64,000 bases of DNA from the NCBI GenBank assembly GCA_039545355.1, contig BCJJ01000028.1, positions 124,001-188,000 on the forward strand. Direction: 5' to 3'. Below are positions 34,771-44,646 of this stretch, in pieces (positions within the stretch are counted from its first letter, which is position 1; each line of letters opens with the position of its first letter). The position numbers were made by a program, and so were the translations under genes. The notes under the pieces are model-generated. The model saw nothing but the letters and a program-made list of their open reading frames with translations, ran no database searches and had not been told where the DNA came from. This DNA comes from Trichosporon coremiiforme. Lineage: Eukaryota > Basidiomycota > Tremellomycetes > Trichosporonales > Trichosporonaceae.

Positions 34771-34881
34771 GACATGGTCCTCACTGAGTCCAGTGGCTGT
34801 GCCCTGTCTTCTAGCGCCACCCGATTCTCCCTACCACTCAACTCTGCCCGTCCCGTGTTACTCGACAGGGGATATCTTAAC

Positions 34882-35667
34882 ATGTTCGGCAACTTCGGCC
34901 TCACCACCATCACGATGGTAGCGGCGCTTCTGACTAGCGGTGCTGCCATGCCGGCGGTTCCCCTCCAGGCAGCGGGCCCGATCGACGTCATCGATAACAC
35001 CGATGGCGGCAATGTAAGCCAGTGTCTTTCCTCTGCCGATTGGAAGATGGAATGGCTAGGTAAGCCTATCAACCTCGGCGACGCCGATCCAGTGAAGGAG
35101 TTCAGAGATCTTATCGGAAGGGACCAGTGCGGCTCCGTGTCCTGTCACAAGGGAACATCCAAATCCATCACGCACAAGATCGCGGGAGACGAGAATGTAG
35201 TCGATACATCGTACCGTATCGAGATCTCTGAGGCGTGGTTCAACAACCAGGTGATGAAGGACCTCATGACAGAGGTCGTGGCGCAAGGCATTGACGGCGC
35301 GAGCCAGTGGGAGACTAAACACTGGGAGCACTCCAAGCGTCTCGACGTCCTGAACGGCAACTTCGGACCTGCTGCCTCAGGCGATAACAGAGAGGTCACA
35401 CTACCCGGCAACGAGTTCACTCTCACGTGGAAGAACATAGCAGCCTGTTCGGCGTTCCGCCTGAAGATCAACTTCATCGACACCAGGTACTGCGGCGCCT
35501 GGACTCTCGGTTCAGCTCTGACGAAGCCTTTCGACTTCGGAGCCCTCGCTGGAGTCATGGACTGGTCACAGACTGCAGCCAGTTTTGATGCACTGAAGAA
35601 CATGGTGCAGCAGAAGATACAGGGTAACATCGCCATTACGACTGCTTTGCAGCAGCCGAAGTGCTGA
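34882..35667 (+). CDS. Secreted protein of unknown function (261 aa)
   Basis: Single exon. I chose the ATG at 34882 because it starts a good signal peptide (MFGNFGLTTITMVAALLTSG, cleavage near AAMPA). The frame stays open 36 codons upstream, but that extension does not look like protein. The mature part has six cysteines (SQC, DQCGSVSC, AACS, RYC, and the final PKC) that could form three disulfides. It has no transmembrane segment and no recognised domain. The composition (SEAWFNNQVMKDLMTEVVAQ, LPGNEFTLTWKN) suggests a compact beta-rich extracellular protein. Probably a lineage-specific secreted protein. Confidence 0.65.
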   Translation: MFGNFGLTTITMVAALLTSGAAMPAVPLQAAGPIDVIDNTDGGNVSQCLSSADWKMEWLGKPINLGDADPVKEFRDLIGRDQCGSVSCHKGTSKSITHKIAGDENVVDTSYRIEISEAWFNNQVMKDLMTEVVAQGIDGASQWETKHWEHSKRLDVLNGNFGPAASGDNREVTLPGNEFTLTWKNIAACSAFRLKINFIDTRYCGAWTLGSALTKPFDFGALAGVMDWSQTAASFDALKNMVQQKIQGNIAITTALQQPKC

Positions 35668-36177
35668 GTTCGAGAGCAGAGCTACGCACACTCAAGCCAT
35701 GCCAGCTACAGAGGAAAAGAAAGGGCTTTTGATTACGCAGCACATAGAACTCGATGCTTGACGAAAGGACGAAATACAAGGATAAGATCGGTGTATCGTA
35801 AGCGGCGCTTGCCGGTCCATGCATCATTGTGCATTGATAAGAAGTCGAGAACTCGGCATTCAGCATCCGGAGATCACCCGGCCAAGACTCAATTTACCGG
35901 ACAGAACCAAAGAGCGAAGTAAAGAGAGAGTGAAACATTGAGCTCTCTGACATACATACGCCCGCAATCTGAATCGTAGAAGCATCGCACAACGCACATA
36001 CTGCGCACGGCTGCATTGCCCCGGCCTGCTCTGTGTGCTCTCGTCTAGATTTAGATCCGATGGTCGTGCCGAGCCGGAATCTAATCATGGGCCCAGACTA
36101 ACCGTTGGACGCCGAGCCAGATTGATCTGATACCCGCACCGAAATCACTCGTCCTTCCTCTCACTCACTGACGATGA
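35668..36177. other. Intergenic, no gene seen
   Basis: Downstream flank of the secreted orphan. AT content is higher than in coding DNA. Confidence 0.6.
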
Positions 36178-36576
36178 CACCATCCTCCGCACCAGTCCAC
36201 ACGCACCCCGGAAAGAGAGCACAGCAATGACTCACGCCCTTCTTCTCACGTTTTCTCATACACTGCGTCGCGTCCGTGTCCGCATCCAACTTCCGAAGAT
36301 GTCAAGGCGCGATCCCGTTCCACATTCGCCCTCGACTCTGAGCACCTTGTTGTCCGTGCGTTTCCAGACGGTCGGGGCCCAAAGTCTCCCATTCCTGGCA
36401 CCTTCAAGTTCCGCTGCCAGCGTCTGGAACCGCTCACAGCAGACTTCTCCGGAAATTCTAGGAGCGCTGAGCGTCGCTCTGGCGAGTCGTCGTCCATAGT
36501 CGACGATCTGGCTGCAGGTCGCTGCTCAGCACACGCTGTCACGCTGACCTTCGCAGATCGATGCAAAGTCGCTTAG
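36178..36576 (+). other. Open frame without ATG: possible exon or relic
   Basis: This frame is open for 132 codons before TAG 36574-36576 and looks coding in its second half (FALDSEHLVVRAFPDGRGPK, GTFKFRCQRLEPLTADFSGN, HAVTLTFADRCKVA). It contains no ATG, so it would need an upstream exon, which I could not find. A different frame (from 36227) has an ATG but looks random. Confidence 0.25.
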
Positions 36577-37100
36577 TCGGGTTTCGAGCTCTCGAGGTGT
36601 GTAACGGGCATGAGGACCCCAGATCTTGGTCGGATCAGGTTATCGCTGAAAGTTACGCACACAAGCACATGGAGGCGCAGTGGCGTATGTGCGTGTGCTG
36701 AGATCAGCGGCATGGCCCCGTGCGCAGACGCCGTGGTATCGCACATTCCGCTTCACTCCTCTCGTTCACCGCCCTTGCGTTGCTCTCTCGCCCCTCAGCA
36801 CTGTCTGCTATTGCTTATGCGTCTGCTTTCACACATCGGGACGGGCGGGTGATGCAACCCGCGAAAGATATAAGAGCGGCCGCCTGGTCGGTGCTTCAGG
36901 CCTCCCATCCTTCAACTGTCCATCCCTTTTACACGAGCTCGCTTGACGCCGGCATACTAAAACGAGTTCAGCTTGACGCCGACTCCCCCTTTGACACCTT
37001 CACGCTTCGTCTGTGCTTCACTGCGCATACTTTTTTCCATCACGACCTGCAAACGCATCCCCGCCTCTCCCCAAAACTACCGAGGATAACAAGCAACGTC
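36577..37100. other. Promoter side of the second barrel gene
   Basis: About 520 bp. The frame of the downstream gene stays open back to about 36720, but the sequence before 37101 lacks a signal peptide and coding character, so it is treated as 5' untranslated or promoter DNA. Confidence 0.5.
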
Positions 37101-38288
37101 ATGATGTTCACATTTGTCAAGACCGCGCTCATCTCCACCCTCTTCGGAGGCAGCTGGGCTGCCCCGATCCCTGTGCACCTGCTCCCTCGCCAGGGTTGCT
37201 CCGCTGAAGGGGGGCACCGCGCCACATACTATGACGTCGGTCTCGGCGCGTGCGGCAACTATAACTCAGACCCGGAGTGGGTCGTCGTCATGAACGAGGT
37301 CGAGTGGGACAGCGGCAGTCCCTGCGGCCGCATGGTCCAGATCACCGCCAACACCGGCAAGACGGCCACCGCCAAGGTCGTCGACCTCTGCCCCGGCTGC
37401 GGCGTCGGCTCGCTCGACTTGAGCCGCCCCGTCTTCGAGGCTATCTCCAACGACGGTCTGACTTCCGGTGTCATCCCCATCTCGTGGCAGTACGTTGACG
37501 GCGGCAACTCTGGCAACTCTGGCGCCGCTGGCGGCGCCGTTGCGTTCAACCAGCAGCCTGCCCCCGAGCCGTCTCAGTCTTGGACCCCTGACTCCTCGAC
37601 CGCTCAGCAGCCTGCATGGACTCCGGACTCATCTACCGCCGAGCAACCTGCGTGGGCTCCTACTTCTTCCGAGCAGCCTGTCTGGACACCTTCTTCCGAC
37701 GCTGAGCAGCCCGTCTGGGCTCCGTCTTCCTCCGAGCAGCCCGCCTGGTCCGAGCCCGCTCCGGCCCACACGCCTACCTCCTCCACCGCGGCGGCTCAGT
37801 CCTCGGCCCCGACCTCCACCGTCGATGAGTGGCCTCAGCCCTCTCCTGACGCCTGGTCTCAGCCTCCCGCCGAGTCTTCGGCCTCTACTTCAACTAAGAC
37901 CGGGAATAGGCCGGCCGCCGCCCCCTCTGAGAGCTGGGGCGGGCGTGGCTACCACGGCAACGTTGAGCACGACGTCAAGCACAACAGCGGCGACGGCAAG
38001 GGCTGGCACGGCGATTCGCACGACTGGCACAAGCAGTCGCACGAGGCTTCGACCTCCGGGTGGTCCGCTCCCACGGGCGCTTCCGAGTGGAACCCTCCCG
38101 CTGCCCTTTACGCCGAGTCCGCTCCTGCCTCCTCTGCCCAGGTTGATCAGCCCAGTGCCCAGCCCCAGACCGGGCAGGACTGCCCCGGGCCCGAGGAGAA
38201 GCAGAAGCAATACGACGCCGAGCCCGGCGCTGACGTCGATTGCGAGGACACGGCTGGTTTCGAGTCCAATCTCCCCTGGTGCGAGTGA
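37101..38288 (+). CDS. Secreted double-psi beta-barrel protein with Trp/Pro repeats (395 aa)
   Basis: Single exon. The ATG at 37101 (or 37104) starts a signal peptide (FVKTALISTLFGGSWA). A possible pro-site LLPRQ follows. Residues about 33-135 are the expansin/RlpA-like barrel: HRATYYDVGLGACGNYN, SPCGRMVQI, and KVVDLCPGCGVGSLDLS with the conserved Asp and Cys pair. About 155-225 is a run of six imperfect 10-13-residue units with core EQP(A/V)W(T/A)P. A long Ser/Pro/His-rich, probably O-glycosylated tail follows, ending with Cys pairs (QDCPGP, DCEDT, LPWCE). No GPI signal is evident. Likely a cell-wall or matrix protein. It is distinct from the other barrel gene, which has its domain at the C-terminus. 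Confidence 0.85.
   Translation: MMFTFVKTALISTLFGGSWAAPIPVHLLPRQGCSAEGGHRATYYDVGLGACGNYNSDPEWVVVMNEVEWDSGSPCGRMVQITANTGKTATAKVVDLCPGCGVGSLDLSRPVFEAISNDGLTSGVIPISWQYVDGGNSGNSGAAGGAVAFNQQPAPEPSQSWTPDSSTAQQPAWTPDSSTAEQPAWAPTSSEQPVWTPSSDAEQPVWAPSSSEQPAWSEPAPAHTPTSSTAAAQSSAPTSTVDEWPQPSPDAWSQPPAESSASTSTKTGNRPAAAPSESWGGRGYHGNVEHDVKHNSGDGKGWHGDSHDWHKQSHEASTSGWSAPTGASEWNPPAALYAESAPASSAQVDQPSAQPQTGQDCPGPEEKQKQYDAEPGADVDCEDTAGFESNLPWCE
37573..37765 (+). repeat. Coding repeats: six units with core EQP(A/V)W(T/A)P
   Basis: Degenerate 30-39-bp units inside the secreted barrel gene, encoding regularly spaced Trp residues in a Pro/Ser linker. Confidence 0.7.
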
Positions 38289-39577
38289 TCAGATCCGTGA
38301 TCCGATCTTAGCGGCTGGTCCGCCTCATAATCTGCTAGATGCAAGCTAGTGCTTCCTGGATACTTTGTTGCCGGGGGCGAGACTGACGACAAATCTGACG
38401 CTAGGATGCTTGGACGCTTAGACGGACCTTGCCTGCTCAAGCCGGGCAGAACGGCGAGAATGATACTGTGCGCTGACGAGCTTCTGGGTTGCGACGTATG
38501 CCGAAATGTCTGCCGAGAGCTGTACAAAACAGTAGTACCGACGCTGCCGACGGCAACACTCTTGATGGCCAGTGATATCAGGAGTTTGGGAAGACAGATG
38601 CCGCCATCATGCCGCCTCGTACGTCCATGTGAACATGCGCAGTAGAACGGGGAACACGGCGGAGCGACGATGATCGAGGCTGCGATGGTTCTGAACCGAG
38701 CATCGAGCGGCACTTGCCGCTACTCCATGGTCCGAGCGCAGATGAACGGCAGACGGACAGCAGGTGAGCGACATGGGAGTAAACCTGAAGGGCAGAGGCA
38801 TGGTTCAGGAGTGCACGCGGCATGAGACTGAGGGTATGCGTACAAGAGTGGAGGGACTTGTTAAGGACACGCTTTCCGAAGAGTTCATGCAAAGGACAGC
38901 ATTCGAAATGCCGAGCACAGTGGACGACCAGAGTGGAGGATCATGACTGAGTGGGAGAGGCAGGGACGGAACAGGCTCCGGTGAAGACTGACAAGGTGTG
39001 GCCGCTTGTGGCCAAAGCGATGGCTCTGGCGGAAGAGAGCACGCTCAGTGCGCCGCTGCCGCAGTGTTACTGCCCTGGGAAGCACATGTTCACTTTCAGG
39101 CTGAGGCCCAACCAACTTTGCAGCGGCAGTTGCTACATCCTTGCTCTCCAACCAGTGAACCCACTTGCTCCTTGCGCTCCAACTGATGTACCTTTCCTCT
39201 CCACTCCCCAGACCTTGCAACAGTGCACCAAGTTCAGCTGAGAATATACAAAGCATCGCATCACCGTTATGGGGACAGGAGACGAAAACTATTACTTGCT
39301 TGACTTGCTAATTGCTAATTGGACTACTACCTAAAGGGTCATATGGATAAACCTTAAACTACCTACACTGACTGGCCCTGAGATTACCCTCCTCCGTCGA
39401 GGAGTCTAGGGCGCAGTCTCCCTTGCGAAACCACCTTGAACCTGAGTTTGGAGCGAGAAAAAACGCGAGAACAGGAAGAGAGGATTAAAAAAAAAGTTTG
39501 CCGCGGTAGGTCGGAGCATGCAATGTTCCCCGATGCGATTATGGCCTGCTCAGCGGCACCAGTTCGCTGCTCGTCGC
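38289..39577. other. Convergent intergenic region, 1.3 kb
   Basis: Three-prime flanks of the barrel gene (+) and the UNC93-like gene (-). A 96-codon plus-strand frame at 38951-39241 was examined and has no recognisable feature. Confidence 0.55.
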
Positions 39578-41151
39578 TTAGAACTTCTGAGGGTTCTCGA
39601 CGTGGAGGTCGGCCGAGTTCTTCTCGTCGGCGTGGCCGCCCTCAACGTCGTGCGTGTGGTGTCCGGTGGGAACGGCGGCGTGGTGGACCTGGTCCTCGTC
39701 GAGCTCCTCAACGTGGACGACACCCTCGGCATCGTAGTTAGTCTCCTTGAAGCCCCAGAGGATGTAGAGACAGAAGGGCATCGAGAAGAGCATGATGACG
39801 AACGAGACAATGACCTCGGTGAGGTAGGGCGTCCTGACGGCGTCCATGCCGAAGGAGATGGCGGCACCGGCAGACTGAACACCCTTGTAGTAGGCAGTCA
39901 TACGCGCGAGCTTGTAGGGGTCGTTCGTGAGACCGGCCATCGTGTAGTATGCAAGACCCTGGTAAGCCGAGTCGCAGAAGTAGTACGCGAAGAGGAGAGT
40001 GAGAGGGCCGTGCGAGATGCTGTCGTTCCAGTCCCAGCCGAGAGACCCGTTGTTGTTGTCGGTACGCTTGAAGCGGGTCTGGAAGCCGATACCAGCGCCC
40101 CAGACGAGGCAGAGCATGAAGAGCGTGTAGCACCAGCCAGCGATGGCACGGCGGCGACGGCCACCGGGGAAGTAGTCGAGGATGAAGCCGACAACGATCG
40201 CACCGAAGACGGCACCGAGGTTAGAGAGGAGAGCGGCGAGGGCACGGCCACGGGGAGTGAACATCTTGGAGACGATCGAACCCTGGTACGCGTAGAAGTA
40301 GTTCGAGGTGAAGAACATGGGGAAGAGCATGAGCATGCGCCAGTCGAGGAACTGCTTGGCGAAGGCCTTGATCTCGTGGAGGACACCAACGTCCGACTCG
40401 AGCTTGACGACGGTGCCGTCACCACGTACAACGTAGTAGGGGGGCAGGACGAGCCAGCACACGAAGATGGCGATGATCATGAGGATGATGAAGGTGATGT
40501 AGACGGCGGTCGAGACGGAAGCGCCCTTATTCTGCTTGGAGGTGATACCGAGAGCGATCGCGGAGCCGACAACACCGCCCATGGTGAAGACGGACCAGAA
40601 GAGCGAGAACGAACGTCCCTTGTCCTTCTCCATCGGGTACGCCATCATGATGGCTCCCTGCGCGGTCCAGAGGAGCGAAGCACAGCATCCGAGAATAGCA
40701 GAGGCGACAATGACGAACGCCGTAAGCTGCGTGCCGTGGATACCGAAAGCCCAGAGCGAACCGACATAGAGAGAGTAGCCCATCGTACCGATGCACATGG
40801 TGAGGCGGGGGCCGAAGACGTTGTTGATCGAACCAGAGAAGAAACCCATAAGACAGAAACACGCGTAGAGGACCGAGTTACCGACGTTGATCGTGGTGAC
40901 ATCGTCGGTACCACCGGCACCGAGACCGGAGAGCGCGTTGAAGAGACCGGGAGAGAGGAAACAGATGATACCAGTGAGGGTGACCTGCGTCCAGGGCGAG
41001 TTGTCTATTGTCAGTTGAGCTCTCGAGGTGACTCGTGTGCGATGGTCGTGTGCACCCGAGCATGTTTGCCTGCCCGCGCTTGCCACTCACATCGGAACTT
41101 GCCCGCCTTGATGGAGGCGAGGCGGTCTCCGAGCTTTCCGGTGCGCGTCAT
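39578..41151 (-). CDS. UNC93-like major facilitator membrane protein (495 aa, 2 exons)
   Basis: Exon 1 is 41091-41151 and exon 2 is 39578-41004; the 86-nt intron ends TGACAATAG, and the junction restores GKFRYNSPWTQV. About 11-12 hydrophobic helices span residues 25-445. Family features: NSPWTQVTLTGIICFLSPGL at the first helix, NALSGLGAGG, YACFCLMGFFSGSINNVFGP, WTAQGAIMMAYP, and FYAYQGSI after the central loop. The tail is hydrophilic and His/Asp/Glu-rich. Fungal members of this family are transporters of mostly unknown substrate. Two copies of a TTCGGGAGGATCGCCG sequence lie 570-830 bp upstream and resemble the GlcNAc-block element, so amino-sugar transport is an idea worth testing but not an assignment. 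Confidence 0.85.
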
Positions 41152-41724
41152 GTTGTCACCGCTAGTCGTCGGGTCGTCGAAGAAGGAGTCCGCTGAAGAG
41201 TTTCGAAGGGAAGATTCGCAAGGAGTGAAGCGGAGTAGAGTAAGATGAAAATGTAGAAGGAAAGATGGAGGAAACTCAAGCGCCGATGCACGACAAGAAC
41301 GACGGCAGCCCGGTGTCCTTTTATTTGGCTCTGTCATCCCGTTACCCGTTATTCCACCTGGTCCAGTCCCTTGGAGTCCTTTGCTGTTTTCCCTGTGCCA
41401 GATCGCGCGAGCTGCAAGCGCGCAAACGCAGGACCCACAGGACCCCGGTTAGCTCCAGAGGGGCACCAGTGATCCGATAGGAGGTGGATGGGGTCGAGGA
41501 GTGAGGTGCGAAAACGGCTCGTTCGCCGAACGCTACGTTGGGTGAGCTTGACGCGTGCAACCAAGATAGATTCTACGGGGCTTGGAAGGAGATGTCCCGG
41601 GTGTCCCTGGCGGCTGCTCCAGCTGTTCTGGAGTTGCCAGGCAGCACTGGCAGGCAAACCTGAAGCAATTGCCGGCGCAGAAGGGAAGGGCAGGTAGAGC
41701 AGGTGCCTGTCAGGTGAGTAGAGG

Positions 41725-41990
41725 TTCGGGAGGATCGCCGTTTTGCACCTCACGATCGGCGACCGACTCCAACACGGCTCCCCGCGGGTCCTCCACCCGT
41801 TTGCTTTCTTGGCTTTGAGATGCTACTGTCCGTTACGCGTCCCGGCATTGGAATAACACGGCTGAACATGGAGCTTTTGCTCGCATAACTCGTTTGTCAG
41901 GTCCAATACATGGGTAACTCGGTCATTCCTGGGGAAGTTGGGTGGATAGAGATGCTTGGAAAACTTTCGGGAGGATCGCCGCTTTTGCCA
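41725..41990. repeat. Two dispersed copies of TTCGGGAGGATCGCCG
   Basis: Copy 1 near 41725 continues TTTTGCAC. Copy 2 near 41967 continues CTTTTGCCAC. The 3' part matches the CGCCG(C)TTTT element seen in the GlcNAc-block promoters. Confidence 0.55.
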
Positions 41991-42446
41991 CTTTGCCACA
42001 CGCTGTACTTGGACGCACGGTCTGGACTTGATCTCCGCTGGAACATGTCCCAGAACTGGGCTGACACACACCTGCACACCTGACTCTATCTGGTCCCGAC
42101 GCCACTGTGAGCTCACGCAACCGCAACCGTGCCTGAGTCCCCTCCCAGCTGCCAGTCACCGGCGGTTCTATTTCCAGCCTACCGCCGTACCTGGCAAAAC
42201 GGAGCATGCGTCTGTTAACCCGCCTGCATGCACCAACTTTCCCACGACCGCTCCAAACGCTAAGGCGCCGCGTTCCCCGATCCACATTCACCAAGATAAC
42301 GAGCGCGTGTTTCTGGGTCACCGCAGACACCGCCGGGTCACCGCAGATCCCATCGCAGATCGACGGCTTTCTCTGCACTGTTGCACCGCGGTGGTGGCTC
42401 CGTGGCTCCGTCATCCGGGAGATCCGGTAGAGCTTGCCCCGGACAG

Positions 42447-42482
42447 CCCCGCTGCCCCCGCTGACCCCGCTGCCTCCGCTGC
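42447..42482. repeat. Four tandem 9-bp units, consensus CCCCGCTGC
   Basis: CCCCGCTGC, CCCCGCTGA, CCCCGCTGC, CTCCGCTGC, then a partial fifth unit. Confidence 0.8.
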
Positions 42483-43205
42483 CCCCGCATCACCCGAGCC
42501 GAGATATGCGATGAGCAAGACTCGCATGCCATGTCTCGCCGTCCTTGCCGTAGATACAGATCGATGCCTGAGACAACTGCTGAGAAACGGCGTCCGATAC
42601 GAGATAACTTTTGCCCCAACTTGGTATCGCAGGCCAAGATTGCACAAGTCCGGGTCCTCACAGTCACACGACGGCTGAACCTTGCGTCGGAGTACTCGGA
42701 CGAGACGACTGGACCAGTTCGCCCTAGTGCGCCCTAGTGCGAGAGGCAAAAAAGACGTCGACGTCAATGTCGATCTCCCGGACGGCCTGGGCTACGGACC
42801 CGCCTGAATTACTCCTATCTTCTGCCGTCTTTCCCGGGAAGCAGACACCGTACTCTTCCAACATCTGACTTTTCCGTCTTCTGGTATACTTCATCGGTCG
42901 TAAAAGCCGACGCACCAGTCTGCTTGTTCTTTCCGTCTTGTCATCGCAGAAACCTACCATGGTCGTCAACTAGCCATCCATTAACGTTCAATGTCCGTCC
43001 ACTGCGAGAGCTTTACAGCATCGTGTCGACGTATCTGCATCGTTGATTGTCGGGCTGCCATCCAAGCGACAAGCAAACTGGCGTGCCCGCAACGTCTCGT
43101 CTCGCTCAGACGCTCTGACCCATGGTCACCGATGACTGAACTGCCCAGGCATGCTCGGCCTTCTCGTCGCCCGTCTAGCCGATCGAGTCTCCGCGCCCGC
43201 AGACC

Positions 43206-43355
43206 ATGGCGGATTCCCCGTATCAGTATCAGCAGGAGATAGAGCAGAAGATGGTGAACGATGAGCCATGCCGACTGCAGAAGTGCGCTATCTCAGCCTA
43301 TTCCTGGCTATCAATCACATGGGGCTGGCGGTGTCGGATCGATAAGGGCGATTAA
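43206..43355 (+). CDS. Possible small ORF (49 aa)
   Basis: ATG in a fair context (GACCATGGCG) opens a 49-codon frame starting MADSPYQYQQEIEQKMVNDE and containing PCRLQKC. The N-terminal 30 residues look like protein, with a charged helix then a CX4C pair. The rest, rich in Trp, may be intron read-through. I cannot name a family; a small CX9C-type mitochondrial protein with further exons is one idea. Confidence 0.25.
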   Translation: MADSPYQYQQEIEQKMVNDEPCRLQKCAISAYSWLSITWGWRCRIDKGD

Positions 43356-43698
43356 GCCCAATAGCTCCGCAAAGTGATCGCCATGCGACGCGTGAGCTAT
43401 CAGCGCCCGCAATGCTCAGCCCTGCAGACCGCGAACCTGTGGAAGGACGCGAGGACGCGCTCAACACAAATGGTTCCAAGCTTGCAAGCGCGCGCCAGAC
43501 ATCGTCCTCTTGAACCCTCACACTGTTCTCGACTTACTCACATCTCACTTCCACCACACTGACCTCGACAGTCTCTCGCCCAGCGCCTCACCCAGATCCT
43601 CATCCGGCGCCTCTCCCGATCTCGTCTGTCTTCGCCCCGCTCGCCCGTGGGAGACCTGCGCCCCGGCGCGCCTCCACACGTGACCACCACACGGAAAT

Positions 43699-43794
43699 GA
43701 CTCCGTGGCGTAATTGGTAGCGCTTCAGATTCCAATGATCTGGGATATACACACGTAGTCCTGAAGGTTGTCCGTTCGAGTCGGGCCGGGGTCG
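43699..43794 (+). tRNA. tRNA-Trp (anticodon CCA) with a 23-nt intron
   Basis: Acceptor GACTCCG (43699-43705) pairs with CGGGGTC (43787-43793) with one G-T pair; discriminator G at 43794. The D arm is GCGT-AATTGGTA-GCGC. Anticodon stem TCAGA and loop TTCCAA give anticodon CCA by position. A 23-nt intron follows position 37 and contains TGGGA, able to pair with the anticodon as in other pre-tRNA-Trp. Stem 3' side CCTGA leaves one A-C mismatch at 31-39. The T arm is GTCCG-TTCGAGT-CGGGC. The 5' half closely resembles eukaryotic tRNA-Trp. A Gly(TCC) reading would need position 26 to be missing. Confidence 0.75.
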
Positions 43795-43819
43795 GAGCCT
43801 CTCGATGGAGAGATTCCTC

Positions 43820-43823
43820 TTTT
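43820..43823 (+). terminator. Pol III T4 terminator of the intron-containing tRNA
   Basis: TTTT 26 bases after the discriminator. Confidence 0.5.
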
Positions 43824-44646
43824 GTCAGTGTTAATGTTAATGTTATGTTATTGTTGGTGTCGGTGTGGAAAGTGGTGAGGGGAGAGTGGAAGAGGAGAGT
43901 TAGGGGAGAGTGAGGGGAGTGGGAGGAGGAGGGGTCATGATCGACAGTCGACGTGGTGGTACGGGAGGGGGGCAATCCCACCGTGCGTGGAGATCAGCGT
44001 TTCACCTCTGTCGACTTTGGCTGCAGCGCCATCCCGCAACACTTCGATTCCGCAGCCGGCGAGCCTCATATCCTCTGAGCAGTCATCCCCAAGCGCGCGC
44101 CCATCTAACAGTTACATGCGAAACGGTGTATCAAGTCCGAATTAAGTGATCAAGACAATATCTGTTGATTCTTATCCTCTAAAAGACCCATTGGTATGTG
44201 GAAACAGGCATAAATCACTAATTATTACGCTTCGCTCTTTCCTTCTCTCTGTCCTGTTTCGTTTCCGAGGGTTGCGTTATGCGTGGGTGCGTAGGGGCGT
44301 GGAAGTGTATGTCTGTATGTTGTCGACGTGGGCCAGAAAGACCAGAGATACCAAAAGTCGAAAGTGGAAGCGGAAGGAAGGGGCAAAACGAAGAAGAAGG
44401 ATCCAGGTGTGGATCGGAGACTGTGAAGGGCGCAGGCGCGATCAAGGCAGTGGAAGCGCGGATGAAACAGGAAACTGCGTGCGAAGTGCGAAAGCGAAAC
44501 AGATAACGTCGGATTAAAGTAAGAGAATGTCTCATTATAAGTGCCGAGAATTGCCGTGTGGAAGGATTACTGGTCTACTCTTCCAAGTATCGAAGGCCGC
44601 CCTTGAGGTACCCTGACTGGTCGAGGTCAGTCTTGCTCTCTACTCT
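43824..44646. other. Intergenic, 3' flank of the MIT-domain gene
   Basis: No gene seen. Lower GC (about 44100-44300), with purine-rich runs. Confidence 0.6.

Larger units (their letters stand above)
33321..34881. other. Intergenic between the oxidoreductase and the secreted orphan
   Basis: The first 300 bp are the oxidoreductase promoter. From about 33926 the plus strand has scattered coding-like stretches in changing frames (annotated separately as a possible relic). Confidence 0.5.
41152..43205. other. Intergenic, 2 kb, upstream of the UNC93-like gene
   Basis: No gene supported. It contains a duplicated 16-base sequence (41725-41990) and 9-bp tandem repeats (42447-42482). The 240-codon frame at 41956-42678 is repeat-driven. 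Confidence 0.55.

Noticed and set aside
36720..37100. N-terminal extension of the second barrel gene
   Set aside because: Open frame only; the signal peptide at 37101 marks the likely start.
39518..41248. 576-codon plus-strand frame
   Set aside because: Antisense shadow of the UNC93-like gene, whose minus-strand frame has clear membrane helices and family motifs.
41956..42678. 240-codon plus-strand open frame
   Set aside because: Part of it is the CCCCGCTGC tandem repeat; the rest shows no protein-like pattern.
43699..43794. Reading the tRNA as Gly (TCC)
   Set aside because: Would require position 26 to be missing; standard numbering from the acceptor and D arm gives CCA, and the 5' half resembles tRNA-Trp.
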